The notes: generated by a model from the sequence alone, not told the origin. Positions 5,864 to 12,321 are shown, counted from the first letter of the stretch. The stretch is 12,457 nt of DNA from Candidatus Woesebacteria bacterium (GCA_027327685.1 DAHVYL010000008.1:1-12457), one strand, 5' to 3'. Made by a program: numbers and translations.

Positions 5864-6224
5864 TTACTAGTGAAGGACTAGATAGTGCTTTTACAGAAAG
5901 ATAGGGGTCCCTCAAGGAGGGAGAAATGGAACGCTTGGTTCTGGACCAGGTAAGTTTCATATGATTGGAAAAAAATTCCCCAAATTTTGAAAGAAAACAT
6001 CGCGCAAGCTTTTGAACAGATTTGGCCACTTGCGGTCAAAAAAAGTTCACACACTGGGAAAAATTCCCATCTGGCTGCGCGAAAAGTGAGTAGTTCATTG
6101 TTGCCGACAGGGAAGAAGAAGGAAAACCTTCACTAGAAAAAGAGACTCGAGAAAGAGCCAAAAACCCTCTTTACTTTACATCTCTTTTTATTTTCCTTTC
6201 TAGTTTCTACTTCTTCCCTGCAAC
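5864..6224 (+). ncRNA. Large structured non-coding RNA candidate, or very structured leader
   Basis: No credible long ORF, but dense nested helices. Long-range helix: CTAGTGAAGG (5867-5876) with CCTTCACTAG (6127-6136), 10 bp. CCCTC-AAG-GAGGG hairpin at 5909-5921. Three-way junction closed by CGCGCA/TGCGCG (6001-6006/6076-6081). Inside it are TGAAC/GTTCA (6013-6017/6045-6049), capped by TTTGGCC/GGTCAAA (6021-6027/6034-6040), and hairpin TGGGAA/TTCCCA (6055-6060/6064-6069). Long 3' hairpin: 6108-6118/6210-6220 (11 bp), 6119-6126/6191-6198 (8 bp), 6137-6145/6181-6189 (9 bp) and 6152-6157/6167-6172 (6 bp). Its 5' strand bulges out exactly 6127-6136, the long-range partner. I see no hallmarks of RNase P RNA, tmRNA or 6S RNA. 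No U-run terminator is visible, so the 3' end is uncertain. It could be the leader of the coiled-coil gene at 6275. Confidence 0.5.
5926..5964 (+). other. 12-codon mini-ORF with strong RBS inside the structured region
   Basis: AAGGAGG (5914-5920) lies 5 nt before ATG 5926, which opens MERLVLDQVSFI and stops at 5962-5964. The stop overlaps another ATG at 5961 (MIGKKFPKF, to 5990). The ribosome-binding site is buried in the CCCTC-AAG-GAGGG hairpin. This could be a leader peptide or a chance ORF in a structured RNA. Confidence 0.3.
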
Positions 6225-6239
6225 ACCCACTTTGATACA

Positions 6240-6268
6240 TTGACAGAGGATTTTCCACAATGTTAAAT
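6240..6268 (+). promoter_or_regulatory. Leaderless promoter of the coiled-coil gene at 6275
   Basis: Consensus TTGACA (6240-6245), a 17-nt spacer and TTAAAT (6263-6268), then 6 nt to ATG 6275. The same boxes, spacer and 6-nt gap recur at 12328-12356. Confidence 0.55.
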
Positions 6269-6274
6269 AAAGAT

Positions 6275-6553
6275 ATGGCCGGTAAAGGTAGTGAGGTTGT
6301 CAATAAAAAAATGCTTGATGAAGCGGTTCAAACTATCCTGACAGGTATGGATAGTCTGTTTGAAGGACACAACAAGAGATTTGAGAGCGTGGATGAAAGT
6401 TTTGCTAAAATAGATGGAAGGTTGGATAAAATTGAATCGGATGTCTACTTCATGAGACAGGATATAAAAGATATCAAGGTCACTCTTTCCGATACTCCCA
6501 CCAGAGAAGAGTTTGACGATTTAAAAGTAAAAGTCAGCACAGTATCTTCCTGA
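6275..6553 (+). CDS. Small coiled-coil protein of unknown function
   Basis: A 92-residue charged protein, soluble by composition. From about residue 25 on it is predicted coiled coil, with heptads such as SFAKIDGRLDKIESDV and RQDIKDIKVTL, ending in EEFDDLKVKVSTVSS. I do not recognise a function. Proteins of this type are common in CPR genomes and usually annotated as hypothetical. It shares RLDKIE, and the identical 15-nt stretch TTGGATAAAATTGAA, with the gene at 12100-12321. I chose ATG 6275 because a TTGACA-17-TTAAAT promoter puts +1 on it. An in-frame ATG at 6260 would add five residues and has a Shine-Dalgarno-like AGAGGA (6245-6250), so it remains possible. Confidence 0.7.
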   Translation: MAGKGSEVVNKKMLDEAVQTILTGMDSLFEGHNKRFESVDESFAKIDGRLDKIESDVYFMRQDIKDIKVTLSDTPTREEFDDLKVKVSTVSS

Positions 6554-6574
6554 TCTCCTTAAAAGTTGACCCTC

Positions 6575-6611
6575 CTTGTCTGAATTCACAATCCTTGACA
6601 AGATTTGTCGA
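6575..6611. repeat. Overlapping dyads around the promoter of the 6629 gene
   Basis: CTTGTC (6575-6580) pairs with GACAAG (6597-6602). GACAA (6597-6601) also pairs with TTGTC (6605-6609). Both dyads overlap the -35 box, consistent with a repressor site. Low specificity. Confidence 0.3.
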
Positions 6612-6622
6612 AGATATATATT
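6595..6622 (+). promoter_or_regulatory. Leaderless promoter of the coiled-coil gene at 6629
   Basis: Consensus TTGACA (6595-6600), a 16-nt spacer and TATATT (6617-6622), then 6 nt to ATG 6629, so +1 should fall on the start codon. Confidence 0.6.
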
Positions 6623-6628
6623 GAGTAT

Positions 6629-6853
6629 ATGGCACAACTGACGAAAAATGATATTCGGGAAGTACTTCAGAAGATGGGTGTTGCAACTGAGACAACGCTT
6701 AAAAGAGAACTTGGTAAGGTCAGAAGAGACATTGGTAGAACCAAAAGGGAGCTTAAGGCATCTATAGCCAAAGTCGCATTGACCTCGCCAACCATCAACC
6801 AATTCAACACTTTGGAAAAAAGAGTAACTAAATTGGAAGCTTCTGTAAACTAG
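6629..6853 (+). CDS. Second small coiled-coil protein of unknown function
   Basis: A basic 74-residue protein beginning MAQLTKNDIREVLQKMGV and ending in a heptad segment FNTLEKRVTKLEASVN. It has no signal peptide or membrane helix. The central part (LKRELGKVRRDIGRTKREL) is highly charged and helical. The frame is open upstream to TTG 6605, but the promoter just before ATG 6629 argues for that start. It lies 75 bp after the preceding coiled-coil gene and has its own promoter, so the two appear to be separately transcribed. Partner and role unknown. A DNA- or protein-binding oligomer is only a guess from charge and coiled-coil character. Confidence 0.65.
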   Translation: MAQLTKNDIREVLQKMGVATETTLKRELGKVRRDIGRTKRELKASIAKVALTSPTINQFNTLEKRVTKLEASVN

Positions 6854-6910
6854 TTTTCGTCTCCCTCGGCAATATCGTTTCGCAATCTGTATTTTGAGAT
6901 CCATAAGTAG

Positions 6911-6916
6911 TATAAT
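6911..6916 (+). promoter_or_regulatory. Candidate -10 box upstream of the 584-aa gene
   Basis: A consensus TATAAT lies 45 nt before ATG 6962. No good -35 is visible at 16-18 nt. The leader would contain the small hairpin GGTA/TACC (6931-6934/6943-6946). Confidence 0.3.
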
Positions 6917-6961
6917 TTGCCAAGTCAGTTGGTATAGCGAGTTACCGATAGGTTATATATA

Positions 6962-8716
6962 ATGGGTGCAGAAAGACCTAATTATATGCCCAACGAAAAA
7001 GCTTTTAACGAGCCGGAGGATGTTTTTTCAAAAAATGCGGCAGAAATTTCAAGAAGATTTTGTGAGCCTTCGGAAGGTATCTACAAAAACAGTCCCGAAT
7101 TAACAAAAGATCCTTTTAAAGCAATTGAAGCTGTCAATTGGCACGGTCCTTCACTGACGGAAATAGAAGACCCCGTAGATGGCCTTCTGGTTGCGGCTGC
7201 CAAGCACGAAACTGCTCAGAGAGAACTTCGTCTTACCCCCAAACAAAGGGAACATTTTGAAGGAGTCAGGCAAAACATAGACGGAGCAATAGGATTTTTG
7301 GATACCTTAAGAAGCAGGCTGGAGAGTAGGGCAGTACGGGCAGTTGCCTCGGGAGCAACGGTTATCGGAATGGCACTGGGAGCAGCAGGATGTGGGAACG
7401 CAATTGCCAGACCGATTGATGAGATTACACCAAACACCTCTCCCATTACAGAAACTACTCCGACAGATAATCAGGAAGTTTCAACAATAACTCCGGAAAT
7501 GACAGTTTTTCCGAAAGAAAGCTCAACTCCTGTCGAGATTTGGGGAGCTTCATATCCCACCTCTTCCGAAAACTTCATACAAAAACCAAGCATTAGTGGG
7601 GCAGAAGCCAGAAAGATAATTATAGAAAAGGGAGCAGGGGAAGACCTCAAAGCACTGGAGAACTGGTACAAGGCAGAAGGAATCATTGGAAGCGGTATGA
7701 GTAACTTTACCGTACCTGTAGTCTATCAGGAAGGAGGAAACTTCAACTGGAACCTGATGGTCAAGAACAACAATGGAAACTTTCTGAAATTCACCATCAC
7801 AAGCGGGAAAGAGGAAGGACAGGTGGTACGGGCTATGGGAATGGTTACATACCTGGGACAAAAGCCTTCCTTTGAAGTTTCAGAGCTTAAAGATCCCACA
7901 GGAATGGAGAGTACCTCCCAGCAAGTCATCTGGGACAAAAGCGGATGGAGTCTAATAGGAGCATTTCAAGGAAATAATTTAATTGCCTGGTTTAATGCAG
8001 ATGCCCCGGGGGGTGGGGAGTGGGTGAAGGTACAGAAACCAATTCCAACAGTGGAACCAACCAAAACTCCCGAAGCGTCAGAATATTTCAGTTATAGTTC
8101 CTCAATTGATCCGAAGAGACTGGCAGAAATTGAGGCACAATATTACCCGAGCTCTGATTATTTGACGGACATGAGTGATCAAGTGCATTTTCCTGCGGTT
8201 GGGGTCTATGGGTACCCGGTTGCATATAATCTTAAAAGAGATGAAAACGGTACACAGCTTTTTGTATTATTGGCCACAGGTGGTGGGCTGATAAAAACAG
8301 AAGTAAAAGTTTCCAATTTTCCAAATGAGGCTTGGCCATCAACCATGTACGAAGTAGACCGCATTGACTCTGAAGAGGCCAAAGAAATTTCTGGCTCGTT
8401 TGATAGTTTTATAAAACGGATAAATGAGGGCGAGAAAATTGACGGTGGTGGTAGCTATATAATCTTGATATCAATTAATAGCGAGGCTAATACCAGAGCC
8501 TGCTTGGCTGGTTTCGGAAGAATTGAGAATGCGGGACGATTGTGCAAGTACGACGCTTCAAACGCAACTCTTACCCCCCAGCAAATGTTGGATAAAATTG
8601 AGAGTTCTATCATCCCAATCAAAGGGAAGACACCTGAAGAATCTTTGGACCTCGAAAGCTATCCGGCTTTATCTTCGGAGGGGAATATGTATGTTGAATT
8701 CCAGTTACCACCTTGA
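6962..8716 (+). CDS. Large protein with one internal hydrophobic segment and a C-terminal domain shared with the next gene
   Basis: A 584-residue protein I cannot assign. Residues 1-122 are hydrophilic and helical, so there is no N-terminal signal. A small-residue hydrophobic stretch at 124-146 (VASGATVIGMALGAAGCG) may cross the membrane. It contains a lipobox-like AAGC with Cys144. A Thr/Pro/Ser-rich linker follows (151-190), then an extracytoplasmic-looking domain (205-360), a second Pro/Thr linker (360-372) and a C-terminal domain (375-584). The C-terminal domain matches the 235-aa protein encoded next: FPAVGVYGYPVAYNLK, GSYIILISINSEANTRAC and a second Cys at 528. ATG 6962 has no clear Shine-Dalgarno. 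If Cys144 were lipidated, the true start would have to be far inside, which the sequence does not support. Probably a surface-exposed anchored protein. Confidence 0.7.
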   Translation: MGAERPNYMPNEKAFNEPEDVFSKNAAEISRRFCEPSEGIYKNSPELTKDPFKAIEAVNWHGPSLTEIEDPVDGLLVAAAKHETAQRELRLTPKQREHFEGVRQNIDGAIGFLDTLRSRLESRAVRAVASGATVIGMALGAAGCGNAIARPIDEITPNTSPITETTPTDNQEVSTITPEMTVFPKESSTPVEIWGASYPTSSENFIQKPSISGAEARKIIIEKGAGEDLKALENWYKAEGIIGSGMSNFTVPVVYQEGGNFNWNLMVKNNNGNFLKFTITSGKEEGQVVRAMGMVTYLGQKPSFEVSELKDPTGMESTSQQVIWDKSGWSLIGAFQGNNLIAWFNADAPGGGEWVKVQKPIPTVEPTKTPEASEYFSYSSSIDPKRLAEIEAQYYPSSDYLTDMSDQVHFPAVGVYGYPVAYNLKRDENGTQLFVLLATGGGLIKTEVKVSNFPNEAWPSTMYEVDRIDSEEAKEISGSFDSFIKRINEGEKIDGGGSYIILISINSEANTRACLAGFGRIENAGRLCKYDASNATLTPQQMLDKIESSIIPIKGKTPEESLDLESYPALSSEGNMYVEFQLPP

Positions 8717-8745
8717 CTCAGATAGCCCTTTTGCATTAATCTGAG
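8717..8745. repeat. Perfect 7-bp inverted repeat between the two paralogous genes
   Basis: CTCAGAT (8717-8723) and ATCTGAG (8739-8745) are separated by 15 nt and start at the base after the stop codon. There is no T-run, so it is not a standard terminator. TTGACT (8713-8718) and ATTAAT (8735-8740) could be promoter boxes overlapping it. An operator or mRNA-stabilising hairpin is possible. Confidence 0.4.
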
Positions 8746-8751
8746 AGTAGT

Positions 8752-9459
8752 GTGAAACATTCTATTTTCTGGTGGCTGGTAAGGCTTATATTCTTCCTTG
8801 TTTTTGTCTTTAATGCTGTCCTCCTTTATCAATATTGGAGTCTAACCAGAAAAAATTCAACCGTAGAAGTTCCGGTGATCAGCCCGAGTCCCGCAAGCAA
8901 AAATTCAGCTCGATTAAGTAGTGATATAGAAGTATTGGCAAACTATCCTGTCCCAGCTGTTTATGCGATGGGGATGCTTACTGACTATCAGTTTCGACAA
9001 AATTCACAGACCAATAAAACCGAGCTTTATGCTGTGCTTTCGACCAGCGAAGGATTTTTGCCAGCACGCATAGACAACATTACAATAAGCGGAAAAATAC
9101 CTGTTTATCTTTTTGTAAAAGGTTTAAATGAAGAGACCAAAAAACAAATCACCGAAATACTTAATGACGGAAAAGCGGGACCACCGCTTGTTGACAGCAG
9201 TTATGTAATTTTGTCGTCTATCGGTAGTCAGGATCAGGTAAAGGTGTGTCGTGATTCTAATCCTGAGGCGGGTAGTGATTTGTGTCCTTTTGATCCGGCC
9301 AAAAAATCATATTCCGGCGACGAGCTTTTAGCACAACTTAAAAAATACCTAAGTGCGGACAGTGTTAAAATTGGAAGTATGAGTGCACTTTCGGAATATC
9401 TGTTGGGCGGCAATATTTCACTAACCTTACAAGTAAATTATCATTATGAACCAAAATAA
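8752..9459 (+). CDS. Membrane-anchored paralogue of the C-terminal domain of the preceding protein
   Basis: A 235-residue protein with an N-terminal transmembrane helix at residues 9-28 after a short basic start, then an extracytoplasmic domain. Residues 63-235 parallel residues 405-584 of the preceding protein. The matching pieces are PVPAVYAMGMLTDYQF, ELYAVLSTSEGF, SSYVILSSIGSQDQVKVC, a second Cys at 178, DELLAQLKKYL and a final strand SLTLQVNYHYEP. The two conserved cysteines (166 and 178) could form a disulphide. The start is GTG 8752 with a weak GAGAG Shine-Dalgarno. The 3' end overlaps the secreted Cys-rich gene by 14 nt, so the two are probably translated from one mRNA. No known family recognised. 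Confidence 0.72.
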   Translation: MKHSIFWWLVRLIFFLVFVFNAVLLYQYWSLTRKNSTVEVPVISPSPASKNSARLSSDIEVLANYPVPAVYAMGMLTDYQFRQNSQTNKTELYAVLSTSEGFLPARIDNITISGKIPVYLFVKGLNEETKKQITEILNDGKAGPPLVDSSYVILSSIGSQDQVKVCRDSNPEAGSDLCPFDPAKKSYSGDELLAQLKKYLSADSVKIGSMSALSEYLLGGNISLTLQVNYHYEPK

Positions 9460-11344
9460 ATTCATATTTGTAGCGGGTGTGTTTCTGCTAGGTTTGACGT
9501 TTTTGCTTTTCCCGAGTCAGGTACAAGCGGGGTGTGCAAGCGGATATTATTGTTATGGAACAGCCGTGGTAGATCTCTATAAGTGTAAACCGCCAACGCC
9601 TCTTAAAACCTGTCCTGGTCCCGAAGCCTCATCAACACGAGCAACTGTATCCTGTGACAGTAATTGCAGTTTTCAGTATTGTTCTTCCAATGACGACATA
9701 GTATGTGAATACAGGACATTTGAGGGGTTTGGTTATTGTGCCCCAACAAACTGTAATACCGCCGGTAACTGTTGTGCACTTGGTGGGCCAACCCCAGCCC
9801 CACCTCCACCACCCCCACCTGGGCCAACACCCGTACCCTCATATCAATGTACAGTCCAGGGATATAAAGTAGTAATGCCGGGCAATCAGGCAATTCAACC
9901 TGCAAGCGGCCAAACTGTTACTTTGAATGACCCGGCAACTTCTGTAACCGCCGAACCTTATTTTTTGTATTACCAAAGTGCTGGTAAATCAAGAACAGTA
10001 TCAGTATCTGTTCCTGCGGGATACACAGTAGGCTACACACTTTGCTATAACAACACAGGTTGTCACACCAATCCTCCTGTAATGTCAAATACGGTTACTT
10101 TACCCGATAATTCTTTTTGTGGAAGTTCTGCAGGTTTTGCCGATCTCTGGTGGCATTATTATCCGCCTCCTGTTCCAAACTGCAAGAATCTTACCGGTCC
10201 TTCCTCTCTCTATGTAGGTGATACGGGTACTTTTACGGCAACATATGAGAATGGAACAGCGACAATAGATCAAAGAGGTTTGGCAATTTATAGAGAAGGG
10301 CAGTGTGAACCGAATACCTCCGCATATTGGAATAGAGTTAATGGCGGAGTGGGAGTCCAATCATTCAATTGGGTGCCGTCATCGGCGGGGACGTATGATG
10401 TGGACTGTAGGGCCTGGGATTCTGGTGTGTCCGAATGCAGGGGTAGGTGTTACGGAATATCTCCCTATTACGCCTATCAGTGTGCCGGTACAGGTGGGGG
10501 AGCAACAACTACCAGGAAAGTAACTGTTCTTTCTCCCGTCTCCGCCTGGTGGCAGGTGAAAGATTCCGATCTTTTGGCATTTGGAGACTTGCGTAGCAGT
10601 GTTCCCACCTCTTTGTACTTCGACCTTGTTGGTGATGTAATCCTAGGGACTGTAGGTTTTCCCGGAGTTCCTGTCTATAAAAACTCTACCAATTTGACAA
10701 GTACGAATGTTTCAACTAAGAAGTGGCTTGTAAATACAGACATTTCCAGTAAAGCATTTAATTTCAACTCCAGTTATTTTATAAACGCAATTCCTTCCGG
10801 AGCTACGGTTAACAATATTTCCTCCTCATCCATCCCCGGAAGCTATTTTGCAAGTGGGGGAACTGCCTATAATGACTATTACTGGTATGTATACGATGGG
10901 AATAACAACGGAGGATTTAATTTAACTATCACTTCGGCTGCCTCCCTGGGGTCAAGAAAAGTAATTCTGATAGTCAAAAACGCAGGCTTAAACATACAGG
11001 GAAGTATCAACTTGACCAAGGGAAGCGGATTCTTTTTGGCTGTGACAACAGGAAATATTGTTGTCACCCCTAATGTCGGTGGGGGAGCCTCTGCCAACCT
11101 TGAAGGAATATATGTTGCCGATGATAAATTCTTTTCCGGCACGGAAGGAGCAAAATCCGACCCAAGACTCTGGGTAAGGGGTACGGTTGCCTCATATGGG
11201 GGAATAGTCTTGGAGAGAGATCTGGGAAGTGCCAGTAACTCCACCACTCCGGCCGAATTGTTTGAGTATGCTCCGGATCTTGAGCTTTTATTCCCGATAG
11301 AACTTGCCAACCGTCTGACAAACTGGAGGGAAGTGGCTCCATAA
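9446..11344 (+). CDS. Large secreted Cys-rich surface protein
   Basis: A 632-residue protein with a signal peptide at residues 1-28 (hydrophobic 6-22, likely cleavage after VQA). Residues 30-110 hold twelve cysteines and look like a disulphide-rich module. A proline linker (114-132) leads to beta-rich segments. One, at about 246-346, resembles an Ig-like fold (SLYVGDTGTFTATYENG, AGTYDVDC). All 22 cysteines lie before residue 347. The second half begins with AWWQVKDSDLLAFGDL (367-382) and is rich in Asn, Ser, Thr and Gly. It contains a repetitive beta region (VILIVKNAGLNIQGSINL) and ends with LERDLGSASNSTTPAELFEY and WREVAP. This C-terminal style recurs in Microgenomates surface proteins from memory; binding role unknown. 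There is no sortase motif or C-terminal membrane helix. The start overlaps the preceding gene. A decayed copy of its 3' end lies at 11995-12092. Confidence 0.82.
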   Translation: MNQNKFIFVAGVFLLGLTFLLFPSQVQAGCASGYYCYGTAVVDLYKCKPPTPLKTCPGPEASSTRATVSCDSNCSFQYCSSNDDIVCEYRTFEGFGYCAPTNCNTAGNCCALGGPTPAPPPPPPPGPTPVPSYQCTVQGYKVVMPGNQAIQPASGQTVTLNDPATSVTAEPYFLYYQSAGKSRTVSVSVPAGYTVGYTLCYNNTGCHTNPPVMSNTVTLPDNSFCGSSAGFADLWWHYYPPPVPNCKNLTGPSSLYVGDTGTFTATYENGTATIDQRGLAIYREGQCEPNTSAYWNRVNGGVGVQSFNWVPSSAGTYDVDCRAWDSGVSECRGRCYGISPYYAYQCAGTGGGATTTRKVTVLSPVSAWWQVKDSDLLAFGDLRSSVPTSLYFDLVGDVILGTVGFPGVPVYKNSTNLTSTNVSTKKWLVNTDISSKAFNFNSSYFINAIPSGATVNNISSSSIPGSYFASGGTAYNDYYWYVYDGNNNGGFNLTITSAASLGSRKVILIVKNAGLNIQGSINLTKGSGFFLAVTTGNIVVTPNVGGGASANLEGIYVADDKFFSGTEGAKSDPRLWVRGTVASYGGIVLERDLGSASNSTTPAELFEYAPDLELLFPIELANRLTNWREVAP

Positions 11345-11350
11345 ATGTTA

Positions 11351-11359
11351 TGTTATACT
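11351..11359 (+). promoter_or_regulatory. Extended -10 promoter of the DUF5678-like gene
   Basis: TGTTATACT (TG-n-TATACT) lies 9 nt before ATG 11369, with AGGA (11361-11364) in between as a short Shine-Dalgarno. No clear -35. Confidence 0.45.
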
Positions 11360-11368
11360 TAGGACGAT

Positions 11369-11557
11369 ATGACTAAAGATTTAACTCCGGTTTATAAAAA
11401 ATATAAAGGGAAGTGGGTAGCGATGGGTGACCGCTTTGTTAAAGTTGTAGCATCAGGTAAGTCCTCCTCGTTTGTTTATCAAAAGGCTAAGAAAATGGGG
11501 TATAAAGTCCCAAATATTCTTCGTGTTCCGTCAAATTTAACAGCTTTCATTGGATGA
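11369..11557 (+). CDS. DUF5678-like small protein
   Basis: A 62-residue protein with the layout of DUF5678 proteins: a YKKYKGKWVAMGDRFVKVVA strand pair (residues 9-28), SGKSSSFVYQKAKKMGY, and a closing P.I.RVPSN segment. It is soluble, with no signal or membrane segment. The function of the family is not established. Such genes are often found next to a retropepsin-like protease gene, as here. The stop codon overlaps the ATG of that gene (ATGA at 11554-11557), so the two were made as a coupled pair. The pair sits between the intact 3' end of the 632-aa gene and a degraded copy of it. Confidence 0.72.
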   Translation: MTKDLTPVYKKYKGKWVAMGDRFVKVVASGKSSSFVYQKAKKMGYKVPNILRVPSNLTAFIG

Positions 11558-11970
11558 AGAAACTGAAGTTTGATTATATCAAAATTGGCTCACACAAGAG
11601 GCCAATTATTCCTGTCAGACTTTCCTATAAAGGTTCAGCTGTAAATGTTCCGGCTCTTATAGACTCTGGTGCCGATTTTAATGTTTTTCATCTGTCTATG
11701 CCAAAGATCTTGGATTGAGTTTAAATATGGATAAGCCAATAATGTTTGGTGGAGTTGGTGAAAAAAAGTCAGAAATTAACCGGCTATTTGGCCGTTTTAA
11801 ATTTGATGATTTATAACAAAGGTGAAAGTATTAACTTCTCAACCCCAATTGTGTTTAGCAACGACATTCCATTAAATGGCTTTTCTCTTTTGGGGGAGGT
11901 TGGATTTTTTGATCACCTGGAACAAACATCTTTTTTCTACAAACGAGGAAAGATTGTCTTAGAAGCTTGA
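11554..11970 (+). pseudogene. Retropepsin-like aspartyl protease, broken by two compensating frameshifts
   Basis: The protein can be reassembled from three pieces. 11554-11700 encodes MKKLKFDYIKIGSHKRPIIP and ends in ALIDSGADFNVFHLSM, which has the retropepsin active-site motif DSGA. From about 11700 the match moves one frame (AKDLGLSLNMDKPIMFGGVG, to about 11780). It then returns to the original frame (TGYLAVLNLMIYNKG, then LLGEVGFFDHLEQ) to the TGA at 11968-11970. The original frame hits a TGA at 11716-11718. The final LLGEVGFFD block is the usual retropepsin C-terminal strand and helix. The shifts equal a one-base loss near 11700 and a one-base gain near the A7 run at 11761-11767. Sequence error, true decay or recoding are all possible. 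The other pieces are well preserved, which favours recent damage or error. Confidence 0.7.
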
Positions 11971-11994
11971 TTATCGGATTGGTATGTAGGCGAT

Positions 11995-12092
11995 GGGACT
12001 TTGCTTCATATGAGGAGAATAGTTTTACAGAGAGACTTGGAAAGTGCCGGCAATTCCACCACCTGACAAACTGGAGGGAAGTAGCTCCATAG
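11995..12092 (+). pseudogene. Degraded copy of the 3' end of the 632-aa surface-protein gene
   Basis: 12063-12091 matches 11315-11343 at 28 of 29 bases, including the codons for LTNWREVAP. 12006-12062 matches 11192-11247 with scattered substitutions; translated it gives IVLQRDLESAGNSTT against IVLERDLGSASNSTT. About 67 nt of the original (11248-11314) are missing at the junction. The junction shifts the frame and makes a TGA at 12064-12066. There is no start or upstream part, so it is a non-coding remnant. Confidence 0.8.
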
Positions 12093-12099
12093 AAGCAAA

Positions 12100-12321
12100 C
12101 TATTGCACTAAGGAAGAAATTCTTTTTTCGTGTTGATCCAAAGTCGCTCCTTGTCTATCCAAACGATTATCTATTTTATTTAGTTTAATTTCAATTTTAT
12201 CCAATCTGGAATCAACACTCTCCAGATTGTTTTCAATATTCTCCAGGTGTGGTTCTACAACTTCATGGAATGCTTCTGCAAAAACTTTGTAGAGATGTTC
12301 ATCTTTATGGCTTTTAGTCAC
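12100..12321 (-). CDS. Small coiled-coil protein of unknown function
   Basis: A 73-residue protein starting at GTG 12321 with MTKSHKDEHLYKVFAEAF. Residues 22-71 are an almost continuous coiled coil (LENIENNLESVDSRLDKIE, IKLNKIDNRLDRQGATLDQ, HEKRISSL). It shares RLDKIE, and the underlying 15-nt stretch, with the gene at 6275. It shares an L-x-x-H-E-x-R-I tail with the fragment at 1-71. There is no Shine-Dalgarno of note. The start codon falls 6 nt after the -10 box, implying a leaderless mRNA. It is convergent with the surface-protein remnant. No function can be assigned. Confidence 0.72.
   Translation of the reverse strand: MTKSHKDEHLYKVFAEAFHEVVEPHLENIENNLESVDSRLDKIEIKLNKIDNRLDRQGATLDQHEKRISSLVQ

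Noticed and set aside
5864..6224. tmRNA, RNase P RNA or 6S RNA for the structured region
   Set aside because: No tmRNA acceptor/T-arm or Ala-rich tag, no RNase P conserved blocks such as GAGGAAAGTCC, and no single long 6S-type rod.
10100..11342. Several long antisense ORFs under the 632-aa gene
   Set aside because: No motifs, no ribosome-binding sites, and composition explained by the plus-strand gene.
11554..11970. Programmed ribosomal frameshifting in the retropepsin-like gene
   Set aside because: It would need a -1 and then a +1 event. No slippery heptamer with a downstream structure is seen at the first site, so indels or sequence error are simpler.
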